Assembly: GCF_016802725.1 (NCBI RefSeq)
Contig: NC_052669.1
Coordinates: 12,892,770 to 12,956,769 of the forward strand
Length of the DNA stretch: 64,000 nucleotides
From: Solenopsis invicta
Taxonomy: Eukaryota; Arthropoda; Insecta; Hymenoptera; Formicidae
Direction: 5' to 3'
Part shown: positions 18,701 to 27,430 of the stretch, piece by piece
How the letters are laid out: each line of letters begins with the position of its first letter
Position numbering within the stretch: position 1 is the stretch's first letter
Position numbers and translations under genes: made by a program
Notes under the pieces: model-generated
What the model saw: the letters and a program-made list of their open reading frames with translations, nothing else
What the model was told of the DNA's origin: nothing
Database searches by the model: none

Positions 18701-19534
18701 AGCGCGTCGGTCGCGCGCGGTAGCATGCGGTGGTCTTACGTAAGCCGATTGCACGCGCGTGGTCTTACGTAAGACACACGTGCTCGGCCGCGGTGCGTTC
18801 GACGGTTGGTCGGTCTGGAGTGGCGGCACGGTGGAGGGGCGTATTGTTACATATTTATTACTTATAGAAACATCATCATCATCATCATCATCATCATCAC
18901 CATCATCATTATTATCAATATTTTTTGTTTTATCTCATTAATCTGTAATCTTATTTACAGAACGCCACCACGATACACATCACACATTTTGGGGAGAAGG
19001 TTTGCACTAACTCCTACATCTTATAAATGGTTGGATATCGGAATCAACGCAGGATCTATATCCTACGTGGAATTGGTGCTGGGCGACAATCGCGGAAATC
19101 AAATTGCTCTGCCTTATAAAACGTGGAGATCGTTGATTGAGAAACGTATGGACATCGAGGGACTTATGCAGTCAAAAACGACTCCATTATTGATTCACGA
19201 ACTGATTGTGCAGCAGATTAAACTGCGTGAAGAACATATTATAAAATTAACATTACACAATACTTATATTTGCATGAAGCCTGCAACTGTATCATTTATG
19301 TTTGAACTTGAGCATTGTATTGAACATGTATATTTCGCACTGTGTCAGAATATGAATAATGTTACTGACAAATATAAATATTTTGTAACTTACTTGCGTC
19401 AGAATTGCATCACTAATAAAAACGATGCAGTAAATATTTTGCGAAAAATTTATGATAAAAGTTCACATATTGAATGTGAATTAATAGCTTATGCTTCAGA
19501 TAATATTGCATACGATTCGCTAAATGACAAATAA
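12769..19534 (+). CDS. Spliced Polinton gene of unknown function, its intron invaded by an LTR element
   Basis: Exon 1a is 12,769-12,815 and exon 1b is 12,901-12,963; both end in TC|GTAAGTATCT, so both introns are phase 2. Exon 2 is 18,961-19,534, after a TTATTTACAG acceptor. Exon 1a plus exon 2 gives 206 aa; including 1b (63 bp, exactly 21 codons) gives 227 aa, still in frame. Exon 1b repeats exon 1a (NYYIPIQTEACE versus NYYVPIQTEACE), so the first exon was tandemly duplicated. Exon 2 encodes a globular protein (RRFALTPTSYKWLDIGINAG, then a helical, Cys-containing C-terminus) that I do not recognise. The 5.8-kb retroelement at 13,044-18,851 lies wholly inside the last intron, leaving both splice sites intact. 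AATAAA overlaps the stop. Function unknown; it lies on the replication-gene side of the element. Confidence 0.75.
13044..14562 (+). repeat. Complete LTR (1,519 bp), inverted relative to the element body
   Basis: It starts TGTAACAATACG and ends GTACCAGCGTTACA, with TGTAAC/GTTACA terminal inverted repeats. U3 contains an ATTGGT box (about 13,250) and an ATATATAAG box (about 13,273-13,281), so transcription should start near 13,300, just before the hairpin array. It is nearly identical to the reverse complement of 17,335-18,851. It is followed by TGG, the first three bases of the primer-binding site, before switching into another LTR. Confidence 0.9.
13335..13760 (+). repeat. Array of about eleven hairpins with a shared tip and covarying stems
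   Basis: Along this stretch units of the form stem-GGG-NNNN-CTC-stem recur every 30-50 bp. Examples: GACGGGCATTCTCGTC (about 13,493), GCCGGGTATGCTCGGC (about 13,460), GCTCGGGGATTCTCGAGC (about 13,374) and CCCCGGGAATTCTCGGGG (about 13,739). The apical bases are nearly constant, including a G-T (G-U in RNA) pair, while the outer stem arms differ between units and complement each other, up to 12 bp. They lie just downstream of the predicted start site, so they would be in the RNA leader. Reverse-oriented copies lie at about 14,575-15,010 and 18,135-18,560. Confidence 0.8.
14566..15295 (-). repeat. Truncated 3' LTR of the nested retroelement (first half only)
   Basis: On the minus strand it begins TGTAACAATACG at 15,295, directly after the purine tract, and matches the U3 and hairpin region of the other LTRs. 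It breaks off at about 14,566 inside the sequence CGCGCCGACAC. There it joins TGG and the end of the inverted complete LTR, making an LTR-LTR palindromic junction. Confidence 0.85.
15296..15319 (-). promoter_or_regulatory. Polypurine tract of the nested LTR element
   Basis: Read leftward, AAACGGGGGAGGTGG ends immediately before the TGTAAC start of the 3' LTR. This is the position and composition of a plus-strand primer for reverse transcription. Confidence 0.8.
15331..16368 (-). CDS. Gag-like protein of the nested LTR element, 345 aa
   Basis: A single open frame starting METLDALLTAPADDAE and ending just before the polypurine tract. It is rich in Pro, Thr, Ala, Arg and Gln, with long low-complexity Thr/Pro runs (TTTRETPAATSPTTV type) and a more ordered C-terminus (SISVPYHAAHIARKYKARIGG, RFDRDGQCRYVREFPA). 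There is no zinc knuckle and no protease, RT or integrase motif. Its place as the only internal ORF between primer site and polypurine tract argues for a gag or gag-derived protein. A dense competing frame on the plus strand (15,386-16,231) looks like a shadow caused by the GC-rich composition. Confidence 0.6.
   Translation of the reverse strand: METLDALLTAPADDAEFELLWAQAMTTATKQAHLFPAEELAIATTSQRQATGPTTTGARSDQETPRPPVLAPPCPKATTAPMTPDRLRSLMTAPSRRRQRVPLIRAPSHGLIRGSTDRPPAEDTVMRKPTRPRPPATGKRPPPAVGCAVQRSSATTARKWQSLLEVLPSPPRQPNQRQAHDQAKVKQPRTLAPKPSDGPVITLTTPKKTRDKLRDLFGDLSDLDEVPGSNQRPNEVTTASPDQGTTTRETPAATSPTTVPATAPQTVTTSKTTLPPPAATTGGIIATNRPTHSPISVPVRDDLSISVPYHAAHIARKYKARIGGMRYTLRFDRDGQCRYVREFPA
16376..17316 (-). 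other. Long untranslated leader of the nested LTR element
   Basis: About 940 bp between primer-binding site and the gag-like ATG. No long frame on the sense strand. A degenerate motif around GGTCACGGT/ACCGTGACC recurs many times (for example about 16,776, 17,012, 17,109 and 17,231), often beside A-rich runs. This could be a packaging or regulatory leader, or simply a decayed coding region. Confidence 0.4.
17317..17334 (-). promoter_or_regulatory. Primer-binding site for tRNA-Lys
   Basis: Directly next to the LTR end, the minus strand reads TGGCGCCCGAACAGGGAC, the exact complement of the 3' end of tRNA-Lys(UUU). It fixes the LTR boundary and the leftward orientation of the element. Confidence 0.9.
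17335..18851 (-). repeat. 5' LTR of the nested retroelement (1,517 bp)
   Basis: On the minus strand it runs from TGTAACAATACG to GCGTTACA. It shares the TATA box, hairpin array and tail with the inverted LTR at 13,044-14,562; I see only scattered substitutions (for example near 18,388 and 18,407), so insertion was recent. Confidence 0.92.
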
Positions 19535-19606
19535 AATATTATAATATGTACAAATGTGAATATTGCATACGATGTGTTAAATGATAAATAAAATGTTATA
19601 ATCATG
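19496..19606 (+). repeat. Tandem duplication of the split gene's 3' end
   Basis: The last codons, stop and poly(A) signal of the spliced gene (AATATTGCATACGATTCGCT onward, through ACAAATAAAATATTATAAT) are repeated about 55 bp downstream with a few changes (GATGTGTTAAATGATAAAT). The copy supplies a second AATAAA. Confidence 0.7.
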
Positions 19607-19858
19607 TTATGTGCAAATTTGAAATAATAATAAAAATGTGTAAATTGAAATTGAACTTTTGATTATTTTTCCTATCCTTAGCGAATGAGGCTGATAGCTA
19701 TTCAGTGTGGTACAACGTGGTTGTCACAGCTGTGACAATGACTTGAGTTTCTTTTGTTACCAAGAACTCAGTTGTAAGATGAGTATTAAATTACTATTGT
19801 CAAAGGTTTTTGACTGTGGGATTTAACATCTCGTAGATAAATCACGTACATTTTGTAC

Positions 19859-19893
19859 TATAAAATGATGGGCTGCGCTCCTTAGCGTCAGTC
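19859..19893 (+). promoter_or_regulatory. Core promoter of the five-exon gene
   Basis: TATAAAAT at 19,859-19,866 is followed about 29 bases later by TCAGTC at 19,888-19,893, matching the TATA/initiator pairs of other genes in this element. The first ATG is at 19,963. Confidence 0.7.
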
Positions 19894-19962
19894 ATAAGGG
19901 TTGAACTGTCGTCGTCGTCGTTTGTATCTCGTGTGCATTAAAAATTGTCTCACGAACAAAAA

Positions 19963-20628
19963 ATGGGATACTTACGAGTAAAATACCCATGTAATGGAGT
20001 AAGTATATTTATAATATACTTAATATTGTTTGAATATACTAAACGACTGATTGAATATACTAATATACTGAATATTGTTTCGTGTCACTAGTAGAATACA
20101 TGTATTTTTTAATATTTTATTAAATAAAATTTCATACTTTACAGCACATTAGAGTTGGAACCGAAAAAATTGTAAACCAGGTGTCTCTTCAGAGAGAGAT
20201 ATTACTAAAATATACACCAGCACAGGTATTGTTTTATGATATTTATATATATTGGGTTTATATTACACATTATAATGCTTCTTTTATTTTTCCAGAATTT
20301 TACAATAAAAGTAAATGATATAGAAAAAAACATTAAAATAAGAGTGATAGATGGGACCTCACGAACGGTATGTCTGTGTATAACTATGTGCATGTGAGTA
20401 CACATGTGTTATTTTGATTAATAATAATATATATTTTCTTATTTTTACAGAATGGAGATGAAATAGCATCATCATCATCATCGTCAGCATCATCATCAGG
20501 ATTATACATGGTGAGACGAATCCCTCCTAAATGGTCGCTGACGGAGGCACAAAATAGTAAAGAGTTATATATCGAACCACGAGAGCTTCGAGTTCGTCGG
20601 GAGACATCATTGATGTTTGATGAACCGC

Positions 20629-20691
<63 letters not shown>

Positions 20692-20934
20692 ATATTTAAA
20701 TTATTAATTACTTTATATATTTTGGATCTACAGAAACTACGAATCGAAGATCTCGAGGTAGTAGGTTTCATAAATATAAAAAAAAAAATAAAAATTGAAA
20801 AAGAACGAAAAAAACTACGAGATGAACTGGACTTCTTATGGTGCGAATCAACTTTACATGGATGGTGGTTTTACTACTATTATGGCGAACCGGATATTTT
20901 TCATTTAAATAATTTATTTAATGAAAATAATTAA
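19963..20934 (+). CDS. Five-exon Polinton gene of unknown function, all introns phase 0
   Basis: Exons 19,963-19,998, 20,145-20,225, 20,296-20,367, 20,451-20,630 and 20,734-20,934 join into 189 codons plus stop. All four introns have GT-AG ends and fall between codons. Donors are GTAAGT, GTATTG, GTATGT and GTGTGT; acceptors are TTTACAG, TTTCCAG, TTTACAG and CTACAG. The protein starts MGYLRVKYPCNG. It has a serine run from an ATC/TCA microsatellite in exon 4, then LYMVRRIPPKWSLTEAQ, and ends in a lysine-rich coiled stretch and an aromatic HGWWFYYYYGEPD patch. I do not recognise the family. It is the rightmost gene of the Polinton, beside the terminal repeat; small size and lysine content could suit a DNA-binding or terminal protein, but that is speculation. 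Confidence 0.72.
20631..20688 (+). repeat. (GT)n microsatellite forming the splice donor of intron 4
   Basis: About 29 uninterrupted GT units begin exactly at the exon 4/intron 4 border (CCGCAG|GTGTGT). Every unit is a potential donor dinucleotide, though only the first keeps the reading frame with no inserted residues. Confidence 0.85.
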
Positions 20935-21400
20935 AATTATTTGTATACTTATTAAAAATAAATAAGAAGCCAAATTTATCCAATAAAGACAAATAAAATT
21001 ATTTGCGTATATTAAAAATAAATAAATAAATAATTTTTAATAACATTTTATTAAAACCATTTTTATGTATTTCTTCTAAAATAAATAAAATAAAAAAGAA
21101 TAAATATATTATATTCAAGCAAATTATTATTTTCCCTATTCTCTTCCATTCCTGAAAACATCTTAGAAATAAGAACGCGTGCGAAGTATAAGATAAGCCG
21201 TAAGAGAGCAAAATTATTTGTATACTTATTAAAAATAAATAAGAAGCAAAATTTATCCAATAAAGACAAATAAAATTATTTGTGTATGTTAAAAATAGAT
21301 ATTTTTATATATTCCTTTTAAAATAAATAAAATAAAAAATAAATATATTACATTCAAACAAATTATTATTATTTTCCCTATTCTCTTCCATTCCTGAGAA
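20935..21400. repeat. AT-rich tandem duplication inside the right terminal repeat
   Basis: The block AAAATTATTTGTATACTTAT plus AATAAATAAGAAGC plus TTTATCCAATAAAGACAAAT occurs at about 20,932-20,997 and again at about 21,212-21,275. Each copy is followed by an AT-rich stretch and the CCCTATTCTCTTCCATTCCT block (about 21,133 and 21,377). Between them lies a fragment of the terminal repeat (GAACGCGTGCGAAGTATAAG). No gene is seen. Confidence 0.75.
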
Positions 21401-22040
21401 CACCTTAGAAATAAGAACGCGTGCGATTGAGAACATTGGCGTGCGAATTATATAATCCTTTTAAAATAAATAAAATAAAAAATAAATATATTACATTCAA
21501 ACAAATTATTATTATCGCATGTGCGCTTCCATCACCTATGCTATAATTAGCATCGCGAGGTGAGATCACCCCTTCTCCAAGACGGCGATTGAGAGCGTTG
21601 GCGTGCGAGCAAGAAGGTATACAGGAAGGAGTGAGAGCGCAGTGCTTACGTAAGGTCATCTATGCTAACGCCGCGAGGTGGCATTACCCCCTCTCTTCAA
21701 GGCGTGGTTAGAATGACAAAATACATGCCGTGAAATGTTCCTCCCGCTCCCCCCACGTGACATCATCGCGGTCAGTACGGCAAAGACGCGTGCCGTGAAA
21801 TTCCCCCTGCCCCCGCACAAATCGAGGTGACATCCCCTCCAAAACGCAGTTAGCACGGCAAAAAGAACATTGGCGTGCGAGCGAGTAGGCATGTGGCATC
21901 ACCCCCTCCCTTCAAGGCGTGGTTAGCACGACAAATACATGCCGTGAAATGTTCCTCCCGCTCCCCCCACGTGACATCATCATGGTCAGTACGGCAAAGA
22001 CGCGTCGTGAAATTTCCCCCCTGCCCCCGCACCCCCCACA
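21401..22040. repeat. Right terminal inverted repeat of the Polinton
   Basis: The reverse complement of bases 1-560. Internally it carries a second, direct copy of about 150 bp: GGCGTGGTTAG, TACATGCCGTGAAATGTTCC, TCCCCCCACGTGACATCATC and CCCCTGCCCCCGCAC occur at about 21,701-21,822 and 21,918-22,032. The repeat ends near CCCCGCACCCCCCA, after which the sequence changes character; the exact terminus and target duplication cannot be set without the left end. Confidence 0.88.
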
Positions 22041-22731
22041 GATCCATGAGTTAGAATCCGCCTTACTATACTACTCGAATCGAAGAGTACTCAATGAATT
22101 TGAAGAAACCTTCGACTCGCTCCAAAGTCTACCTGGATAACTAAAAATCCCTTGATCATAAAATACACCTACACATGCACACTTATATCTCGTCAAGCAC
22201 AAATGTAACCAATTGAAATTTTAGTTATAATCGCATTTTTTGTTAAGATCACAAGATTTTTCTTCATTTTTATTATACATGTTTCCTACTAACAAACATG
22301 TTATTTGCAAATTAATAATTATTATTTTAGTCATCACCTATCATTGTAATTGGTTATTTCTTTTATTATGTTAAAATAAATTGTAATTCTTAGTTTCAAT
22401 CATTTTTCTTTACTTCAATCACCTCTAATTCACGCTCCGATAAAATTGCACATAGCCCGATCACGCGTAAAAGCGATTCAATTCGTTTACGCAAAATAAG
22501 GACTACACGAATGCAAGAGTCTGAATGAGAGTCATAGGTCGTCATTCTCGACACCTGACCTACATTCTGACTCACCTGACGCATTCGACTCGTCGCACTC
22601 GCCCGGAGACATGTGTGCGAGAAATTAGGCCTGTTCCGTCCCTCCTACATCGCTCGAATTATTTCTCTAAGTCTCTACCTGCCAACCGACCCGAGAGACT
22701 TATTTCGAGAATTCTGGACGTAACAATAGTT
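22041..22731. other. Unassigned DNA between the Polinton and the satellite
   Basis: The first 100 bases continue an open plus-strand frame ending at 22,140 (CTTCGACTCGCTCCAAAGTC region) that could be the tail of an older coding element cut by the Polinton. The rest is AT-rich, then moderately GC-rich near 22,500-22,730. I recognise no gene or repeat family here. Confidence 0.4.
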
Positions 22732-25700
22732 ATGTTTCTGATGCAGATCCACGCTTGTTTGACGCTTTTTAACGTAAAACACGTGAGATATCGCATAGAT
22801 AACGATTCATTTGCAATTCGCACTGTGTACTTCAATAGGTTCGTTTCTGACGCAGAACCACCTTTCTTTGACGCTTTTTAACATAAAACACGTGAGATAT
22901 CGCATAGATAACGATTCGTTTGCAATTCGCGCTGGGAACTTCAATAGTTATGTTTCTAATGCAGATCAACGCTTGTCCGACGTGTTTTAACGTAAAACAC
23001 GTGTGATATCGCATAGATCACGATTCATTTGCAATTAGCGCTGGGAACATCAATAGTTACGTTTCTGATGCAGATCCACGCTTGTTCGACGTGTTTTAAA
23101 GTAAAACACGTGAGATATCGCATAGATAACGATTCATTTGCAATTAGCGCTGGGAACTTCAATAGTTATGTTTCTAATGCAGATCAACGCTTGTCCGACG
23201 TGTTTTAACGTAAAACACGTGTGATATCGCATAGATGACGATTCATTTGCAATTCGCGCTGGGAACTTCAATAGTTATGTTTCTAATGCAGATCAACGCT
23301 TGTCCGACGTGTTTTAACGTAAAACACGTGTGATATCGCATAGATCACGATTCATTTGCAATTCGCGCTGGGAATTTCAATAGTTTCTTTTCTGATGGAG
23401 ATCAAAGCTTGTTTGACGCTTTTTAACGTAAAACACGTGAGATATCGCATAGATAACGATACATTTACAATTCGCGCTGGGAACATAAATAGATTCGTTT
23501 CTGATGCAGAACCATGATTGTTCATTGTTTTCTAACGTAAAACACGTGAGATATCGCATAGATAATGATCCATTTGCAATTCGCGCTGTGAATTTTCACA
23601 GTTTCGTTTCTGATGCAGATCAACGCTTGTTTGACGCTTTCTAACGTAAAACACGTAGGATACCGCATAGATAAATACTCATTAGCAAATTGGGCTGGGA
23701 ACTTTAATAGTTACGTTCCTGATGCAGATCAGCGCTTGTTCGACGTGTTTTAACGTAAAACACGTGAGATATCGTATTGATAACGATTCATTTGCAATTT
23801 GCGCTAGGAACTTCAATATTTTTGTTTCTAATGCAGATCATCGATATTTCGACGCGTTTTAACGTAAATCACATGCGAAATCGCTTAGATAACGTTTCAG
23901 TTGCAATTCGCCCAGGGAAATACAAATATTTTTGTTTTTGATGTGGATCAACGCTTGTTTGTCGCGTTTTAACGTAAAACACGTGAGACATCGCATAGAT
24001 AACGATTCATTTGCAAATCGCGCTGGCAATTTTATAGTTTTGTTTCTGATGCAATTCAACGCTTGTTCAACGCGTTTTAACGTAAAACATGTGAGATATA
24101 ACATTGATAACGACTCATTTGCAATTTGCGTTGTGAACATTAATATTTTCCTTCTGATGCAAATCAACGCTTGTTCTACGCATTTTAACGTAGAACACGT
24201 GGGATATCGTATAGATAACGATTTATTTGCAATTTGCGTTGGAAACTTCAATAGTTTTGATTCTGATGTATATCAACGCTTGTTCGACGCGTTTTAGCGT
24301 AAAACACAGAGATATCGCATAGATAACTATTCAGTTGCAATTCGCGCTGGGAGCTTCAATAGCTTAGTATCTGATGCATATCAACTTTGTTCGACGCGTT
24401 TTAATGTAAAACACGTGAGATATCGCATAGATAACGAATCATTTGCAATTTGCGCTGGGAGCTTCAATGGTTTTGTTTCTAATGCAGATCAACGCTTGTT
24501 TGTCGCGTTTTAACGTATAAAACGTGTGATATCGCTCAGACAACGTTTGATTTGTCTAGCTAAAGAACGACAATAGTTTCACTTTTAATTCAGATCAATG
24601 CTTGTTCAACGCGTTGTAACGTAAACAACGTGAAATATAGCATAAATAACTATTCATTTGCAATTCTCGAAAGGAACTTCAAAAGATCCGTTTCTGATGC
24701 AGATCAACGCTTGTTCGTCGGTTTTTAACGTAAACCGCATGAGATGTCGCGTAGATAACGTTTCATTTGTCCAGCGCGCTGAAGAACGACAATAGTTTCG
24801 TTTCTAATGCAGATCAACGCTTGTTCGATGCGTTTTAACGTAAAACACGTGAGATATCACATAGATAACGTCTCATTTGCAATTTTCGCTGGGAACATAA
24901 ATAGTTCCGTTTTTGACGCAGATCAACGCTTATTTGTCGGTTTTTAACGTACTACTGTGTCCAAAAAGTAAGGTGACATTGCATTTATTTCGAAAATTCT
25001 TTATTTATTCTTGCAAATCAATTTCGTCCCCTTCAAAGTAATCCCCCCCTGATATAATACACTTATTCCAACGGATTTTCCAATCTTCGAAACAGTTGTA
25101 ATAATCGATTTCAGGAATGGCCTTTAGCTCCTTCTTCGCAGCGGCTTGAATCTCTTCTATCGACTTGCTTGAGTTTGCTGAATAGCCAGAAGTCGCATGG
25201 AGCCAAATCAGGTGAATACGGTGGTTCTGGAACGATATTAGTCGAGTTTTTGGTTAAAAAATCACGAATCACCGTTTCGAGTCGATAGAAGAGATTCAAG
25301 CCGCTGCGAAGAAGGAGCTAAAGGCCATTCCTAAAATCGATTATTACAACTGTTTCGAAGATTGGAAAATCCGTTGGAATAAGTGTATTATATCAGGGAG
25401 GGATTACTTTGAAGGGGACGAAATTGATTTGCAAGAATAAATAAAGAATTTTCGAAATAAATGCAATGTCACCTTACTTTTTGGACACAGTAGTATACCG
25501 CGTTAGATATTGCACAGATAACGACTCATTTAAAATGCACTTGAGAAATTCAAGAGTCTTGTTTCTAATGGAGATCGACGCTTGTTCAACATTATGCAAC
25601 GTAAAACACGTGAGATATCGCACGTTTCATTTGTGTTCCACGCTGGAGAACGGTTATTGTGCCGCTTCTAATGCAAATCAACGTTTGTTCGACGCTTTTT

Positions 25701-26330
25701 AACATAATACACGTGAGATATCCCATAGATAACGTTTCATTTGAGTTGCGCGCTGGAGAACGCCAATAGCTATGCTTCTAATGCAGATCAACACTTGTTC
25801 GACGGTTTTCAACGTAAAACACGTAAGATATCCCATATAAAACGTTTCATTTGTGTTGCTTGTTGAAGAACGTCAATAGTGTATTTTCTTATGCAGATCA
25901 ACGCTTGTTGGAAACGTTTTAACGTAAAACACGTTTTGTTTCTAATGCAGGTCAATATTTGTTCGACGCTTTTTAACGTAAAACACATAAGATATCGCAT
26001 AGATAACGATTCATTTGAAATGCGCTCTGATGAACGGCAATAATACCGTTTCTAATGCAGATCAACGCTTGTTGGTCGCTTTTTAATGTGAAACACGTCA
26101 GAAATAGCATAAATAACGATTCATTGAAATGCGCACTAAAAAACGGTAATAGTTTTGCTTCTGATGCAGATCAACGCTTGTTTGACGCTTTTTAACGTAA
26201 AACACATAAGATATCTCATAGATAACGATTCATTTGAAATGCGCACTGATGAGCGGCAATAACACCGTTTCTAAAGCAGATCAACGCTTGTTCGACGCTT
26301 TTTAACGTAATACACGTGAGATTGTAACCA
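22732..26330. repeat. Satellite array 1, about 110-bp unit, more than 25 copies
   Basis: Units run TTTCTAATGCAGATCAACGC, TTGTTCGACG, TTTTTAACGTAAAACACGTG, AGATATCGCATAGATAACGA, TTCATTTGCAATTCGCGCTG, GGAACTTCAATAGTT, with unit starts near 22,732, 22,842, 22,951 and so on. Divergence between units is visible and grows to the right. Each unit holds the short palindromic core CACGTG and ends in a variable pyrimidine-purine junction. A fold-back mariner splits the array at 24,952-25,493. Minus-strand frames through several units (for example 23,859-24,251) arise because the period is near a multiple of three and do not look like real proteins. Confidence 0.92.
24952..25493. mobile_element. Fold-back mariner-derived element
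   Basis: Ends CTACTGTGTCCAAAAAGTAA and its complement, flanked by TA on both sides (24,950-24,951 and 25,494-25,495). About 215 bp at each end are near-perfect inverted copies, leaving a loop of about 110 bp. Arm and loop encode on the minus strand the C-terminal part of a mariner transposase (PPYSPDLAPCDFWLFSKLK, containing the third catalytic Asp). It is non-autonomous and formed by an inverted duplication of a transposase 3' half. Confidence 0.88.
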
Positions 26331-26333
26331 AAC

Positions 26334-27260
26334 GGATCGTCACAAGGAATGCGGGTCGCGTCTAAGTATTGCCGTTATTCCGGTAACAATTCGATTGCCA
26401 GTCGTTTTTCTTCAAGAAAACGAGAAAGAATTTATTCAAAGCGCGCACTATAACTTACTAAGAAGAGCTTTGTCTTGCCTTGCACCTTTTTTCGTACCCG
26501 TGGTCTGCGAAGAGTCGACATCTGATCGCTCGTCCTCTCATAGTCTCGTTCACGTCTCGTTCACGGCTACGTCCAAAGCCCGTCTTAAGAGTGAATTACG
26601 CTCGTGTCGCAAAGGGATATGTAGCTCTCGTAAATAATCACACGCGCGTTTAAAGTTACCATATTACAAAATTTATTTAAGTAAATGTTTTACAATGAGC
26701 GTTTTGCGTTTCGAGAATGTTCCGTACAATCGTTTAGATCGCGCACATTCACGCATTCTCTCTCACGATTCTCACGCCCGTGAACACTCGGTTATGATGA
26801 TATTAGCAAACAACACGTCGTCACGCATTACTCGCAGCGCGCGAATTACGCTTGTCTGCTCGCGAGTCTCTTGCACGTGGTTAATCACGAAAACTAAGAC
26901 ATCTCACGATTTAATCGTTCAAAATCATCGTGGGTAGGAAAATTGAATAGTTTCGAAAATTGAATAATTAATAAAGTCAAAAAAGTAACACTGTTCACAT
27001 ATTATTGTGATGTGACACTCGCGTGCGGATAAACGAAATTGCCCGTTACATCGTAATTAACGATTCATCGACCGTCGCGAGAAACTTATTGAAACTTCGA
27101 GAAACCCCTGTTTTCACGCGCGACTTTCCTCTCGGTAGAGTACTCATCGTCTCCTGCTGTTCGAAACCGACTGTCGACTCCCAAACTCTCTCCAGAGAGT
27201 CGCTGCTCGATCCCCGCTTGGCATCGGTGGTGGGAACGCGCGGACCAATCACATAGCAAG
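26334..27260. repeat. Repeated module X, copy 1
   Basis: From TGTAACCAAACGGATCGTCA to about GGAACGCGCGGACCAATCAC this matches 44,107-45,205 at roughly 90% or more by eye, allowing for an insertion in copy 2. Shared landmarks: TTCCGGTAACAATTCG, TTTACAATGAGCGTTTTGCG, GCACGTGGTTAATCACGAAA and ATCGTGGGTAGGAAAATTG. Open frames such as 26,695-26,937 are shared by both copies but short. It may be an LTR or part of an unrecognised element. Confidence 0.75.
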
Positions 27261-27430
27261 GCGCCTTACTTGCGGTTTGCCCGACGCGCTTACGCTCCCC
27301 CCCGGACCGTCAGGTCGGATCTGCCTCGCCGGGTTCACCATTATTGCGAGGGGCCCCCCTCTTCCCACGACTGCGAGTCCCGAAGGCGGGGCCCGCATCC
27401 GCTGGGGAGGATGGTCGCCCCCTCTCTGTG

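Larger units (their letters stand above)
13044..18851 (-). mobile_element. Pol-less LTR retroelement with a rearranged 3' end, nested in the Polinton
   Basis: Reading leftward: a full LTR (18,851-17,335), a tRNA-Lys primer-binding site (17,334-17,317), an internal region of about 2 kb with one gag-like ORF, a purine-rich tract (15,319-15,296), and a 3' LTR that stops half way (15,295-14,566). The 3' LTR is fused to a complete LTR in the opposite orientation (13,044-14,562). TATT flanks both outer ends (13,040-13,043 and 18,852-18,855), consistent with a 4-bp target duplication, so the rearranged molecule seems to have integrated as such. No reverse transcriptase or integrase is present, so it must have moved with enzymes from elsewhere. 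Confidence 0.85.
1..22040. mobile_element. Polinton/Maverick DNA transposon, left end cut by the window
   Basis: Both ends carry long inverted repeats: roughly the first 560 bases reappear inverted at 21,400-22,040. Between them lie the hallmark Polinton genes: family-B polymerase, retroviral-type integrase, adenain-type protease, packaging ATPase, and major and minor jelly-roll capsid proteins. Known Polintons are 15-25 kb; without the nested LTR element this one is about 16 kb. Polymerase, ATPase and major capsid each carry one or two single-site breaks, while integrase, protease and minor capsid are open. The copy therefore looks recently inactivated, unless some breaks are sequencing errors. 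The target-site duplication cannot be seen because the left end lies outside the window. Confidence 0.96.

Noticed and set aside
20617..20700. Frame containing a Cys-Val repeat (VCVCVC)
   Set aside because: Translation of the GT microsatellite inside an intron; the same happens at 63,444-63,520.
22832..26000. Frames with repeated TCFTLKRVEQALICIRNK-like text
   Set aside because: They follow the satellite period, are broken irregularly, and occur in every unit; tandem DNA repeats rather than a repeat protein.
22732..26330. CRISPR array
   Set aside because: Units diverge throughout and are contiguous, without constant repeats and unique spacers; a eukaryotic satellite.
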